NCBI GenBank assembly: GCA_001574975.1 | Contig: KQ965794.1 | Span: 1 to 64,000, forward strand | Origin: Gonapodya prolifera JEL478 | Lineage: Eukaryota > Monoblepharomycota > Monoblepharidomycetes > Monoblepharidales > Gonapodyaceae | DNA length: 64,000 bases | Direction: 5' to 3' | Shown: positions 10,871 through 23,243 of the stretch, piece by piece | Layout of the letters: each line of letters starts with the position of its first letter | Position numbering within the stretch: the first letter of the stretch is position 1 | Notes under the pieces: model-generated | The model's database searches: none | What the model saw: only the letters and a program-made list of their open reading frames with translations | What the model was told of the DNA's origin: nothing | Made by a program: the position numbers and the translations under genes

Positions 10871-13043
10871 TCATCTGTCCTTTAGTGTCTTGATGGGTTC
10901 TCCGGTCGAGGTCTCATTAGAGTGATGATTCATCGAGGCCAAGTATCGCGGCAACGGAACCACCGAACCGGACTCTCGATCATTGGCCATGGTGCAAACA
11001 ATAGCTAGCCACGTGAGGAGACCGGTCAAACCACGCACAAGGTTAAGGAGGGCCCATTGGGATAGGTCAGAGACAACTTCAGCTGAAAAGTTCGAAGGGG
11101 TCATGTACCTGCGGTAAGAGCGTTACTTTAAAGCAACCCCAGATAAGACGTGAGACGACACACACCAAGCCCCTTTCCCGTAGGCACCACCATAATCAGT
11201 ATCAGCGGAAATGTGCATACGGTCATCGACACGTTGCATAATGGTGTGGGAAACGAGACAAGTCAGCGCACCTTCGAAACAATTTGAGAACGTTATGGTA
11301 CAGCGATACACGCAAGCGTGAACTTACCGACCAACAAAATGGTGTGAAGAACATTCTTCCTCATGCCCTTTCTTTGTGAATTATTTGAAACTCTTACACC
11401 ATCTCCATGTGTATCACGCAGAATAAACGATTGTCTTGTGACGTTTTCTGATCTTCTCACCCGATGTTCCATCCCCCCCGCATACGTCGCTGAGCACCCG
11501 TTAACAACGTCCAGCGCATGCACGACTGAGCCAATGACAGAACATGAAAACAGATTTGATACCCAGAAAGCTTGTGGGGAATAAGTCGCGAGGAAAGCAG
11601 AGTTTAAGGCACCCGAAGACCCAGTAGGTAGAAGAAGTAAGGTGCAGAGCGAGACTCCCGCTAGCAAGCCCGAAAAAAAAAGTAGAATGTATGATGTACT
11701 TGATTGATAGTGCTTCAAAAAACGGAAGTGAGCATATCTCAAAAAAAGGGAGATAGTGAACGAGCTTCAGGAACGTACCTGGACCAGTGATCCAAGTTCA
11801 GACTCCCAAATTTCAATTGGCGAGTGAACCGAGTTCTCGACTGTCCTCGTATCGTTTCGATTACTTGTGGCACGGAATCGGGATCCGTCTCACCGTTTAA
11901 GAAAATGGCTCAACATACTGCCAGAGGTCTGCTGACGAATCCAGCTCACCTTCTATGTACACGATCGCGTCACCGTCCACACTAGTATCACTATCGACAC
12001 GCCCTAATCGGGAGACACCAGAAATGGGAGCATCCGCCGGAAGTTGTGTTGTTCCTTGGTTCAAAATATTGGGGGCGTCCCAAAGAGCGCCACGGTCGTC
12101 TTCAACATCAAATACATCCACGATTATAGGGTCGCCTATCCGTGGATTTAGCGTGAGTAGTGATGGCTACGAACAATGCTACGTAAGTTGTTCACCTCCA
12201 TTGGGTGACCTTACTTCCAGCGGCTTGTTGCTCAAAGGTCCTAGTTTCCAAAAGGATAGCTCATCTCCCAGTCAACCCACGAGGTAAGAACTTCTAGGAC
12301 ATACTTTTATGCCTTGCAGATGTATCGGAAATTGTATTCGTTTCTGTCAATCTGTGGTCCATCGCTGAAGGAAGGGGTTCGTCTGGAACTTTGGGAGATG
12401 GAAGCGGTACCTGATTCGCAGCGAGAGCCGAGTCTTCAGAGTGATCCTCCTTGCGTCGTCTGTGGTTTTTCCTCGATTTCTTTATTGGACTGTTTGGTTT
12501 TCCGGGTTGTGAGTCCCTCCCGCTTGAAGAACCTTGATCTTCAGCGTTTCTGGCATATTCCGGTCCAGCTGCCGTACCGTTGTGAGAGGGTTCATTCAAT
12601 TCATGTTCGGCTGCGTTCACATCAATGCTCCACAAGTCCTTTAAAGACCCGACGTTGCTTTCCTTGCTTCTCTTTCGCCTCTGTTTCCTAGGCGAGTCAC
12701 TTTCTTCATTTGATACTTTTTCCCGTGCAGGATCAATAGTTTCTGCGCGTCTTTCAGGGAGAGAGACGATGTTTTGAGAACTGTGTGGAGGTTCTGCTGA
12801 AGGGTTCGGTGGATTTCCGAGTGGGCCCATCTCATCAACTAGCGCTTGAAAGCCTTGAGGAGGCGAGACGTCCTGAAGAACGCTTCTGGAGGTTTGAGCC
12901 GACCCCATCTCTTCCACTACCGCTGTCTTTTGGCGGCGTCGCCGTTCACGTGCCGATGAGCGTTTGGAGGAAGTGAGCGAGAGTTGAGATCCAATCTCCT
13001 GGCTCGGCGCGGGTTCCTCATCGTTTGATGGTGGAACGTCCAT
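10871..13043 (-). CDS. TMEM237-like multipass membrane protein (ciliary transition zone)
   Basis: The N-terminal exon (13043 to about 12303) is disordered and rich in Lys/Arg/Ser (KKSRKNHRRRKED). Short exons follow, including NPRIGDPIIVDVFDVED (about 12140-12090). The C-terminal half has about four membrane segments: SYILLFFSGLLAGVSLCTLL, a second near WVSNLFSCSVIGSVVHAL, a third around ALTCLVSHTIMQRVDDRM, and WALLNLVRGLTGLLTWLAIV. The order of a basic disordered N-terminus, FxxGLLAG, SHxxxxRxDD and a final WxxLNLV..L helix agrees with TMEM237, a transition-zone protein of cilia. That fits a flagellated fungus. It is divergent from the WD-repeat gene (134 bp between start codons). The family call is from memory of the motif pattern and is moderate only. 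Confidence 0.5.
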
Positions 13044-13177
13044 GTCGCGAAAGTGAGGGATCGTGCATGACCACAGTAAACCGCACAAACTGTCACGATA
13101 TTTGTATCGTTCCGCTGCTCACCTTGACCTCCACGATCACCACACAGATTCACTGTCTCCTGCACCAATCAGACGTG
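13044..13177. promoter_or_regulatory. Short bidirectional promoter region
   Basis: Only 134 bp separate the start codon of the minus-strand TMEM237-like gene from the proposed start of the plus-strand WDR62-like gene, so both must be initiated from this interval or from within their first exons. I recognise no specific factor site. Confidence 0.4.
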
Positions 13178-16100
13178 ATGCGAGCATCGTCTCCTACTTC
13201 ACCATCTCCACAGAGGGCGCAAACGTTGAGCCCAACCACGCTTGGTGGACCATCAGCGGACGCGGAGGAGGTGAGCCCGATCTCGCGATTAATGCAGCTA
13301 TGAGCTTCCAGTGATTCGATTACACCTCAAATGCTTTCGACATCCAGGTTTATTTAGGTGAGGGGTCAACTCGCCGCAAGCGGGACTTCACTAAAATGAA
13401 ATCTTTGATCGCAGAACGGGTCATTGGGTCCACTGTCTCAGGAAACCACCAACTGGCTGCGCACCCTCGGGCTCCCGTTTTTGCTTACACCGCAGGGCGA
13501 GCAATCGTTCTCTACAACTACCGGAAGCAGCGACAGTCCGTCCTAGTTGAGCCCCAAAATCCCAACGATATTGAGTGCTGCGCTTTCAACCAAGATGGAA
13601 CACTGGTGGCAGTCGGAGAGAAAGGCGAAACCGTTCGTGTCAGACTCGTGTTATTCCTGTTCGTCATCTTGTGCTTATTCTCGTGTTCTTTGACCCATCT
13701 CTCGATCAAGCCAAGAATCCTTGTATGGGATCTCAGCTCTCGGATGTTGGCTGCTGCTCCTTTGGAGGGTGGCCACAAAGACGGCGTATTGTGTCTCGCC
13801 TTTTCGTCTGATGGAGACACCTTGGCGTCAGTCGGAGTGCAGGTGTGTGCGAAATTGTCATGTTCTCCAAATAAAAATGCCAACTTTTTGATGCCCAGTC
13901 AGATGCCACTATTGCTGTTTGGAGGTGGCGCACTGGAGAGCGCATTGCATGTGAGTGCTCTATTCAAGAAAATGATCATATTGGAATGAACATTTCCACC
14001 CGGATAGCCGCACGCGCTCCGATCCCTACAAGCTCCCTTTTCTTTCTCCCCAAGTCTCTCGCCTGTGTTACGGCGTCCCACCATGCTATAAAGCATTGGC
14101 AAATTCAACCCTCAGCAGTGGCTCCCAACCGCTTTATTCTCGACTCTCGTCCGGCCAACATGGGTGCTTTCAGGGAAAAGTCTTTTGTGGATGCATCGGG
14201 AGGTTTTGGTGAAGAGGGATCGGAGGCAGTGTATGGAGTTACCCAAAACGGAACATTGGTCATGTTTGGTGAAGACGGTGCAGTCGAAAAGTGGGTTGAG
14301 CTGAAGGTGGGTCACATATTTGATGAATACTTCATTCTGAACTGATTGCACTTATTGTCACGTACCGGACCTACCTGCTCTGACAGGTCAAGTCCGCATA
14401 TTCTGTGTGCGCGACCTCACGCTTTGTAGTTTGTGGTTGCTCTGATGGCATAGTCCGTGCATTCGAGCCAGGGACACTCCAGTACATAGCAACGCTTCCG
14501 AAGCTCGCGTTTGATGGAACAGAGCACGCAGGGAGGTGAGCCAAGCGCAGTGCCGCAACATTCTCCACGCATTTTGCCACCGTCGTCTCTTCAAGTGCAA
14601 CAGATGTTGTCACTTACCCAAACGCTATAGCGGTCCGATCTGCTTCTGGTCATGACACAGGTGTGATTTGCGTTGCCTATTCAGATGGCTCAATGTCGGT
14701 GTGGGACTTCTCCTCGGACGAGAAGAAAGTGGAGAAGGTTGCGGCATTTGCGTGGCGCAGAGATCTCGGTGCTATTGAGGTTCGCGTTAAGTATTCGACA
14801 TCGTGCGCGTACACTTCGTTTCAACGAATAACCCTCCTAGAATACGTCAAGCACAGCATTCACCCCACCCCTCCTTCCAACACTTCCATCTCCGGCTCCC
14901 ACGATATCCTTTGTCACCCACCATCAGACATCTCCTCAACAGATCCGCTTCTGGCAACTTTTGCGGAATTCAGGCTCCCCGATTTCCACAGGACCAGTCA
15001 CACCGACCACTCCAACCACTCCAAGTTCAGGGCTAAGAAGGCCTGCCAAAGAACTGTCCAAGGTAATAGGGATCACGGAGCAATGGACTCAAATGCGATT
15101 TAGTAGCGACGGATTATGGGCTGTTGGGATCGATGCGTCGAAATCCGCACAGTGAGAGCCATTCGATTGTGCGCTGTTTGCTTCCGAATTTTCATTTGAT
15201 GCAAAAGGTTAATCATGCCTGGGAATGCGTCGAGCAAGCCCGTAATGCTGTGTCCATCACATGCTGACACAAAATGTATCGCTTTACAGTCCTTGCCAAG
15301 AGGGCGTGTCTTAGTAGCCGTCGGAACAAGGGAGGGCACATTGGAAGTCTTCCGCGCACAGTCAGACCGCTGCATTCATATTCAGAGCGTTGCGGAACAT
15401 CAAGGTGCAATCACAACAGTGAATTTCGCTGAGGGTGGGAGAAAGCTCGTGACAGCAAGTCAGAATGGCACATTGACTATAAGAACGAGAGAAAAAGAGG
15501 ACGAGGTACGTTTGGGGTCGTGTTAAGGGACTACCGCAAAGTAAGACACTGCTTTCCCTTTCAGGAGTTCTTACCCGTGCATACAATTCGGATAGAGACC
15601 ACCATTCACGGCATTTCTCTCGATCCTTCCAATCGCCACGTCGTCGTTTTATCAGATTCGCGAACTGTCACGATTTATTCCATGGCTTCCGGGAAATGCT
15701 TGCGAGTGTACACTGAAGATGAAGCTGGGGGTGGTGATGGCGAAACTCCCACGGTGTGGTATGAGAGAGCTGATGTTCATCCAAGTGGTCTCATAATGGG
15801 GGTAACCGGAACTGATGGGATTGTTCGACTTGTGAGTGAACAACGCTTGGCTATTCACTCAGAAAGGTGGCTGATCGTTCGACTTCTAGCTGGAATTCTG
15901 GAGTGGAGATTGTATTGGAACATTAAAAGCGCCAAGCGCACCTCTTGCAGGATTCTTTTTCACAACTTGCGAAAAAAGGGCTTTGTTGGCTTCTAACGAC
16001 GGAACCGTAGCGGTGTTTAGATTGCCACGATCTTTTGTTCGCGAAGCACGGAGAAAGCTCAACAATGCTGGTGTTGCCAGTACTGTCAAAGGTCTAGAGC

Positions 16101-17356
16101 CCCCTCGCCAACTTCAATTTTCTGATGATGATTTACCATCTTGGGCACGTGCAGTACTTGGCGGAGACCGAAATGACAATGCATCGGATCGCGAACAAAC
16201 CTTTCGACCCCCAGTGGTCAAAGGAAAGTGGGCTGAGAGGCTAGGTGAAAACGACAGAGTCGTCTTGTACTCAGAAGACGATGGTGGACGCGTCGCCCGA
16301 CTCGATGACTGGGCGCGGAGGCGATTCACCTTACCGCCCGGCACACCGGGTGGGCGCGGTGGTGCTGGAGAGGAAAGCGATAGTGACGAAGAAGAAAAGA
16401 GAAGCGACGGCTCTTCCACCGTTCGGTTCGAAATAGGGGACAATGACACAATTTCAACTCCCTTCATGTTGCATTCTCAAGGGGAACAACGTATTGGCGT
16501 TCTCGGAGCCGGGAGCGGGAACAACAATCCAGTTGATGACCGTTGGACCTCACCAAAAGATTCTGAGAGATCGCAGTCAAATACAACACTTGGAAAAGCA
16601 ACGGCATCCACAGTTATTGGACACGCTGGTGCTTTATCGAACCTGAAGTCACCTGCTTCGCGACAACCCAACGAACCACCAATGAATACGACTCGAAAAC
16701 TGTCTGACCCTTTGTCTGAGACTACCGTCCCCAATGATTTACAACAACCCGTTCGAAGCAAATCTGCAGTCGGATCGCATGAAGATTTTGCGACACGCAA
16801 AGAATCTGTCAGCCGAACCTCCTCCAGCGAAGTCGACCGCATTCGACAGAGGCTTCAGAGCTTAGGCATATCTTGGCGACCTTCCGGAGAAGCTGGACAT
16901 TCCGATAATATGCAAAGTTTATCTGAGAAGAGAGTCTTGGCCACAGATTCCAACAATTCTTTACGAAAGTTGTCGGAGGGAAGACTCAATCGCTCTACAC
17001 AGGTGCCGATTGTCAATCGACAAACAACGTCTGACGACGTCAACGGTGAGTACATAACGATTATGTAAATTTATTGATACTCACATATGCTCTCGATAGC
17101 TGGGACAATTCGAACAGAATTTCAGAAAACGTTGGCAACCTTGGAGCGGCTTAAGCAGCTGCAACAGAGACTAACTTTGGAAGCTTCGCCTGATCACAGC
17201 GACGCTATCGAAGAGCTGCAAAATGGGTTTGCATCGGTAACGGATTTAGTCAATGGAACTCAAAAGAGTGCGCGACGCGCCACACCATTAACGTTGGACA
17301 ATCCGAGGGTTCGCGAATTTGTAAATACTATGTTGAAACTTGCAAGCGAACTGTGA
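13178..17356 (+). CDS. WDR62/MAPKBP1-like WD-repeat scaffold protein
   Basis: The first exon (from 13178, MRASSPTSP) splices in frame to EEVYLGEG at 13349 and on into KSLIAERVIGSTVSGN. A double set of WD repeats follows, e.g. ILVWDLSS (about 13717), SDATIAVWRWRTGERIA (spliced at 13842/13900), AIKHWQI, FVVCGCSDGIVRAF (about 14428), MSVWDFSS, TLTIRTREK and HVVVLSDSRTVTIYSM (about 15640). The repeat order and the N-terminal motif (ERVIG....GN..LA.HP....AY.AG..IVLYN) match MAPKBP1 and WDR62, JNK-pathway scaffolds; WDR62 acts at centrosomes and spindle poles. The C-terminal third (16.0-17.06 kb) is disordered, with an acidic patch (SDSDEEE). The last exon (17100-17356) is a helical coiled coil (FQKTLATLERLKQLQQRL), where the animal proteins also dimerise. 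There are about ten introns, one with a GTTCGT donor. Confidence 0.8.
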
Positions 17357-17446
17357 CTAAATATTGATTTTGAAAGAATGTGAACAAGCTTTGGGTGGTT
17401 GGTTTGAGGGCTCTGACGGTACAAACACCCCCGCCTGGACCAAAAA

Positions 17447-19298
17447 ATGGGAGATTCCAGCTCGAGCACAACTTCTTCAGAGGAAACAACTGGAACCTTA
17501 CTTATCTGCGGCGGAACTGACTGGCCCGTTCTTGGCCGGACTCAAAGCTCAAAGCTCGTTGCGCTGGGGTCCAGAGACTTACCTCAGTTTCATATCATTG
17601 GAGCACTCAAGGACAAAAAGGTTCGGCTCGTCACTACAGGACCCATCTCATGCCACAATCTTGTCGTAACTGGTGAGTTCTGAGGCAATGTGGATGTCCA
17701 TCGGTGCGATTGTCACCACATTGGCGCTTCTCCTCGTGTCTGCCCTTTCGACGATTACCCAGTTTTAACGTCTCTTACCTCTATGCCGACAGAGGATGAA
17801 AGCGTTTACGTCTTTGGGAGGAATGATTGCGGACAATTGGGACTTGGAGACCTCGACGCTCGACTTGGACCAACCCGGCTCACTTTACCAGATGGAGTTA
17901 CCGTCGCAAAAGCAGCAACTGGGCGGAACCATACCGTCATCATCTCAAATTTGGGGAAGGTTTACGCGATGGGCGACAATCGCTATGGACAATGTGGACA
18001 CCCCAGTTTGAAAAACCTCTCCATTCCGACTCATGTTTCTGCGCTAAACGTAACAGTAGTAGATGTGGCATGTGGCGGGGACTTCACAGTCTGTTTGTCG
18101 GATAAAGGAAAACTGTTCTCTTTCGGTCACCCGGAGTATGGCCAGCTTGGAAATGGCACCGACGGGAAGACCCTTCAAGCAAACAGAGTCTATTACGATC
18201 CATACCCTGTCCCTAGTAAGTTTTTTACCGCGAGTTTGAGGGCACTTGGGGTTCGGAGGACTTGAAATGTGGCACCGCTTCCTCGAAATGCAGAAGTAAT
18301 TTCGGCCTTGGAAGACGTGCAAATTAAGTCGTTATCTTGCGGTACCAATCACACGCTTGCTCTCGATGCCAACGGTCATATATGGTCCTGGGGAGCTGGT
18401 GGATATGGACGACTGGGTCATGGGGACCAGAAGGACCAATCAAGACCAAAGATGATCGTTGCGCCGCGTCCGTGGTCTCAAATGCGTGCTGGTGCGACCT
18501 TCTGCATGGCAAATGACCAGTATGGGAACTACCACATGTGGGGCAAGTTCAAGGGTGAGGTTATTTGCCCTCATCCCGTTGGTTGGTTTGCCAACGTCTC
18601 TTAATCCTACGATCCAGTATCTGGTGAAGGAAGCTCGGGATCACCGTGAGTGAAACGTTTTGTGGGCCTTTTGGGCATATTGATGTGTAATGTTAGGTGG
18701 ACGCACCCAAAAATGCTCGGAGACCTCGCAGGATTCAAAGTCCGCTGTTTTTCTGGTCAGTACAATGTTACTTTCCCACTCTATGCGCTTACAATTTGCA
18801 ACTGTAGGTGGTGGGAGTCAAATCGCTGTTATTGCAGATGATACAACAGTAACATGGGGACAGGCTTGCCATAATTACGAGGTACGCTTCAACTTCGTTT
18901 TCGTCATCATAACCATGCTAAATAGACTTTGATTGTTGCAGCATGGTGCCGGGGAAGGTACGAGACTCTCGCCAAAGACAATCTGACTGATCTCATGCAA
19001 AACCCCCAAACTCTTTTCAGGGAGACCCAAGTCGCAGTCCAAGCCAGACCGCCTTGGATATCTTGAAGGCGTAAAAGCTATTCGGGTGGATTGCGGTGCA
19101 ATGCACACTCTTCTGCTTGTTGCCCCAGGTGAAAAGGTCTTGAGTTTACCTGAATGGGACACAGGCTCCTCTGAACCGGAGCCAAAGACAACCGCAAAGG
19201 GCAGAAAGAGGAAGGCGGATGAATCTACTGGGGTGACTGCTGGAAATGATGACGTAAAGCCGAGAGGGAGAGGTATAAAAGCCACCAAGCGCAAATAA
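17447..19298 (+). CDS. RCC2: RCC2-like protein (RCC1 beta-propeller)
   Basis: From MGDSSSSTTSSEE the protein runs into GTLLICGGTDWPVLGR, the RCC2 N-terminal signature (LLICGATNWDLIGR in animals). Seven-bladed propeller repeats follow: VYVFGRNDCGQLGLGD (about 17800), ATGRNHTVIIS, CGGDFTVCLS, FSFGHPEYGQLGNGTDGK (18118-18170; RCC2 has SFGCPEYGQLGHNSDGK), SCGTNHTLALD and SWGAGGYGRLGHGDQKDQ (18390-18435). The final blade, VDCGAMHTLLLVAPGEK, is followed by LPEWD and a short basic tail (GRKRKADES...KATKRK), a probable nuclear signal. RCC2/TD-60 associates with centromeres and the mitotic spindle and influences small GTPases. The last blades are split by five short introns (18.2-19.0 kb). Assignment to RCC2 rather than RCC1 is strong from the propeller-specific motifs. 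Confidence 0.85.
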
Positions 19299-19584
19299 TT
19301 ACAATTGTTGTCTTACCTTTGCATAATAATTTTACTGATTGCAACCTCTCCCCCTCCATCCCACAACTATGGCAGGCGACGACGATGTTTCTCCCCCAGG
19401 TGTGCTTCGGAAGCGTGGGATGTACTTTGACGAATGTGCCCTGATTGCCGATGTTTCCCTTTGTCGGTGGACCTTCTCCCACTCCATCCACATCACACTC
19501 TTGCTGTTCACCCTTCTGTTGCATTAATCCTTCATTCATGACTTATGGCATGGCACATTTGTCTTATTTAACTATGGTCCTCGA

Positions 19585-20043
19585 ATGGTTCCATTTGACC
19601 CCCCGTTCTCGTCCAATCTTCTCGATGAACGGCTTCCTTTCAACGATGTTCGACCACACTTACCTAATATGCCAGCAATGCAAGTAACACGAGAGCAGCT
19701 CCGGGAGGCGCGAGTACCACTTGCAAAGCGAGACTATTGTGCCCACCTCTACATTCCACTAGAGAAGTGTCGTGAGCGGACTCTTCGAATGCCTTGGAAA
19801 TGCTCACATGAACAGCATGTCTATGACTACTGCGAGTACATGGAGTGAGTCCAGTTAGTGATGAAGGTTATGTATGGCATTCACTGATGCTTTTGCAACA
19901 CTACGCATGAATTCTTCGAACTCTTGTTTCATGCCTCTCACGGACAATTCCTACTAATGCACCCAAATGGTGCTTCACGATGAAGATATGAGAGGAGGAT
20001 GAAAATCGCACAAAAGAAGAAGGCCGAGGCTGCTTCAGCTTAG
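19585..20043 (+). CDS. NDUFB7: NADH:ubiquinone oxidoreductase subunit NDUFB7
   Basis: Small twin-CX9C protein of mitochondrial complex I. Motifs: REQLREARVPLAKRDYCAHL, then CAHLYIPLEKC (CX9C), and CSHEQHVYDYC (second CX9C), as in NDUFB7 of animals and fungi. One intron (19845-19985) splits the gene after CEYM; the second exon reads EYERRMKIAQKKKAEAASA and stops at 20041-20043, restoring the family's basic C-terminal tail (animal YVMRMKEFERER). The protein sits on the intermembrane-space side of the membrane arm and is imported and oxidised by the Mia40 pathway. The start at 19585 is chosen as the first Met of the frame; an upstream exon cannot be excluded, because 19299-19584 holds only a short frame of unknown meaning. 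Confidence 0.85.
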
Positions 20044-20169
20044 AGAATGTTGGCGGCTCTGTTTTACCGATATTGTATGCTGGAATCTGAGTTGTGAGGG
20101 TTAATTTCTGTCGAGGTTAGGGTTGACGAGGTTAGGGTTGGGGTAAAAAGCGAAGACCTTGAATCCACG

Positions 20170-23016
20170 ATGGCACATGACTCCGATGGCGACTCGGACA
20201 GGCCTCACAAGCATCGTGACTACAGAAAAGAACCACCGATACCATTCTCGGGCGGCCGTCCAGCCGGCAGCCTGTTCGTGGACGACAACGGAGCTCCCCT
20301 CATATTCCATCTTTACCGTGCTATTTACTCTAAAGAGAGACCGAAAACTTACTGGAAGACTCTTATTGAGGTGCGCTTGTATTGTAGTCACCTTCCAGAT
20401 ACGCAATGTTCATGTTGTTGCAACTAATTCCTCGTTGTTCTCATTCAGAGGTATGGCGGCGAGGTGACGGACGACCCTGGAGACCCAAAAGTTTTCGCCA
20501 AAATCGCTCCCGCGGAGTTTTCATCATATGCGACTAACTTAGTATCGGTACATTTCATCGAGGATTCAATCGCCACAATGCAAGTCGGCAATTTAGATGA
20601 CTTTCGCATACCACCGCGCGGTGCAACGCAGACAACTCAAAGCACAACAAGCGTTGTCATGGCGCCAGCTAAAAAGAAAGCCACAGGGCCGATCACGTGG
20701 GTTGGGTTTACTGCGAATGGCCACTTTATCCCTCTGACTTTCTCCAATGTACTCAAGTAAACGCAATTCTTTCACCGCCGAGGATGATAAAATACTGGTG
20801 GACTATGTTCGGGCAGCTGCAGCAGGTGGACAGACAAATTGGTCCGGAAATGAACTCTATAAGGCGCTTGAACATAAGGTACTAATAACCTTTGCAGTAG
20901 CGTCTTTCTCTTACACTCTGCCCAAACCAGTACCCGAGCCATCCGTGGCAGTCGTGGCGCAACCGCTTTATTAATCACTTCGCGAGCGCTTTACGGGAAG
21001 AGCTCCTGGCCACAGCAGACGCTGCAATACGCAGAAATTCATCTACAGCAAGCGGAAGCAAAGCGGTTATAAAGCGTCCTCAACCCAAGTCACCCCAGAG
21101 GCCAGAGCATAGAGCAGAAACGGAGCGCACGAATCGCCCCCGTAAATCTTCATCTGAACCTGCCGATGCACCCGCGGCAGTCAAGGCCGATCCTCCCACC
21201 CAAATCTCGAATCAACCTGCTGAAGGTGGAAGAAGGCAAGGAAAGAAGGGCGCGGAGGTCTACCGCTCAACTTCGGTGGAGTCATTGGGGACTGATATCA
21301 GTGACGCTTCCGCCGTAATACCATCAGATAAGGAGAGCTTATTTGGATCTGACGAGGAGGATGATTCTGAGTTGGTCGATGAAGGTGACTTAGAAGATGC
21401 CGACTCGCCTGTGAAACGCAAACGGAAAAGGAAGCAACCTGGGGCGTTCAAGCATCCTCGAAGGATCAATCGGTAAGCTTCATTATCTGCACTTACTCTT
21501 CTGCATTTGTGCTAAGTATCTTTGTCGGTGTTGTGGCAGACCTCGAACCGAGTTCACGGAAGCAGACGTCCTTTTCATTCTCCAAGAACTTGCCAGGCAC
21601 GAGGGTAACATTGGCGGAATCAAACTGTACCAGTCAATGGCCGAGAAAGTAAGCTCATTTGGAAGAACTTTTCATTCATTGGTACAACCTCATTTTCATG
21701 TTCGCATTTGAATAACGAAGAATACACGCCACACAGCAGAATCATACCAGAACCACGTGAAGAGGGTTATAGCGCCGCATTGGGATGAATATGATTGGGA
21801 CGCCGTGAAAAGCGGTACCTTCAAACTGGAAGATGGTCCCCCACATCCGTCTTCCTCGCGAGCACGCCGACTTGGTCCAGTGACTCCTCCACGGAGACCT
21901 CTACCCCCACAGCTTCAAAATCGAGACGGCCAAATTCCCATTGAACATGCATTTGACAAACAACAAGAACCGCAGCAATCTCCCACCCGGAAAAGACGAC
22001 ACCGTACATCTGACGACGAGGAGGATGACTCCCGTAACAAAATTAAGCGCTCCAAGCATTCGGACAAAGACCCCCCGCTTGAAGGCAATGTATCACACTA
22101 CGCCAAAGAAGACCGAAGGACAAGGTGAGAATGTCAATCCTCGCATTTCGTTGTGATCTTGACCAAATTTTGCTCCTTGAGGATTTTCGTGTTGAAGCCA
22201 CCTCGGGATGAAGCAAGCCTCGCTGCACAGCTTGCTGGAATGGCTCAAGGTGTCCTAAATTCGCATGGGGCGTCCACTCAGAAAAGTATAAGCCAGAGAT
22301 CGCCAGAATCACACTCGAGTGGTACTGTCGCACCGCCAGTGGCAAGTGGATCATTGCAACGTAGGCCAAAACTGGGGACCGGAAAAGCGCCGGCCCCGCA
22401 CATGGCAACTTCTGAGCCACCTCTTGGCAACGGATTCACTTCAAACCAAGGTGTATTGGAGCTTCCGGACGAGCCCTCTGCAGAACAACTGGCACTAGAA
22501 GCGCGACTGCTCGCAAAGGGAAAAGCCCGAGCAGCGAGGAAAACCGCCCAAAGCGTGGCGGGTAGATCGATAAGCATTAGCGGAACGGATGGTCAGGACA
22601 TGTTCCCGGATCCAACGGTCTCACAACCCAAGGGGCAACAAACGATGGTACCGAGACGATCTGCACTCAAGGGCTCACGGGTAGCACCACGCGATGTTGA
22701 GAGCGAAAAACTCGATCCAGATGTTGCCCAGTGGGAGGAGAAATTCAACGAGCTTGTCGCAACGTACGAGCTTGCGCCCGTCCGTGAGGCTATTTATATG
22801 ACGATGGCGAATCTGGATGTCGCTAGAGCCCTTCTTGAGGTGGGGTCAAATAATCTTGAGGATCTTCCAAACGAGATTCGTCGCCTTGTTTGGACGGAAC
22901 AAGATGATGCGACGTTGAGGGGATCAAATACAGAAGCGATCAATGCTCTCACGGAAGAACGAGGGCCAATTAAAATAAAGAAGCGTATTCAGTGGATTTT
23001 TTCCCAAGAGAAGTGA
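20170..23016 (+). CDS. RAP1: Rap1 telomere-binding protein
   Basis: Domains in order. A BRCT-type N-terminus (20218-20600, intron 20371-20448) contains SLFVDDNGAPLIFHLY, with RYGGEV and SVHFIEDSI. A Myb-like DNA-binding domain (about 20757-20975) reads NSFTAEDDKILVDYVRAA and, after an intron, SHPWQSWRNRFINHF. A second Myb-like motif (21541-21775) has FTEADVLFILQELARHEGN, SYQNHVKR. Long disordered linkers carry KRKRKRK and TRKRRHR basic patches. The C-terminal RCT domain (22720-23013) has AIYMTMANLDVARALLE, LVWTEQDDATLRG and ends IKKRIQWIFSQEK, like the Rap1 C-terminal protein-interaction module. This full BRCT-Myb-Myb-RCT order is that of fungal Rap1/animal TERF2IP, which caps telomeres and regulates subtelomeric silencing. 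The retained aromatic positions in both Myb repeats suggest direct DNA binding is possible. Introns interrupt both Myb motifs. Confidence 0.88.
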
Positions 23017-23243
23017 TGATTTCCGTTCCGTTTTGTAAATACAAACGAGTCACATAGGCAACCAACAAGTTAGTTGCATACAGTAACGCACTGTGGTCAC
23101 ATTTTGGAAGTCGTCTCACAATTGATTCGAGCCATCGTCGGTGAAACAGTCCACATCTTCGCATCGAAGTCGTGCAACACACTTTCATCGTGGATTTGAC
23201 GACCACTGTTGAGTCGAAACTCAATTCGTAAAGTCCTCTCCCA

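Noticed and set aside
19369-19527. Short ORF MAGDDDVSPPGVLRKRG with a hydrophobic tail as an upstream exon of NDUFB7
   Set aside because: No splice pair joining it in phase to the NDUFB7 frame was found, and the tail is not family-like.
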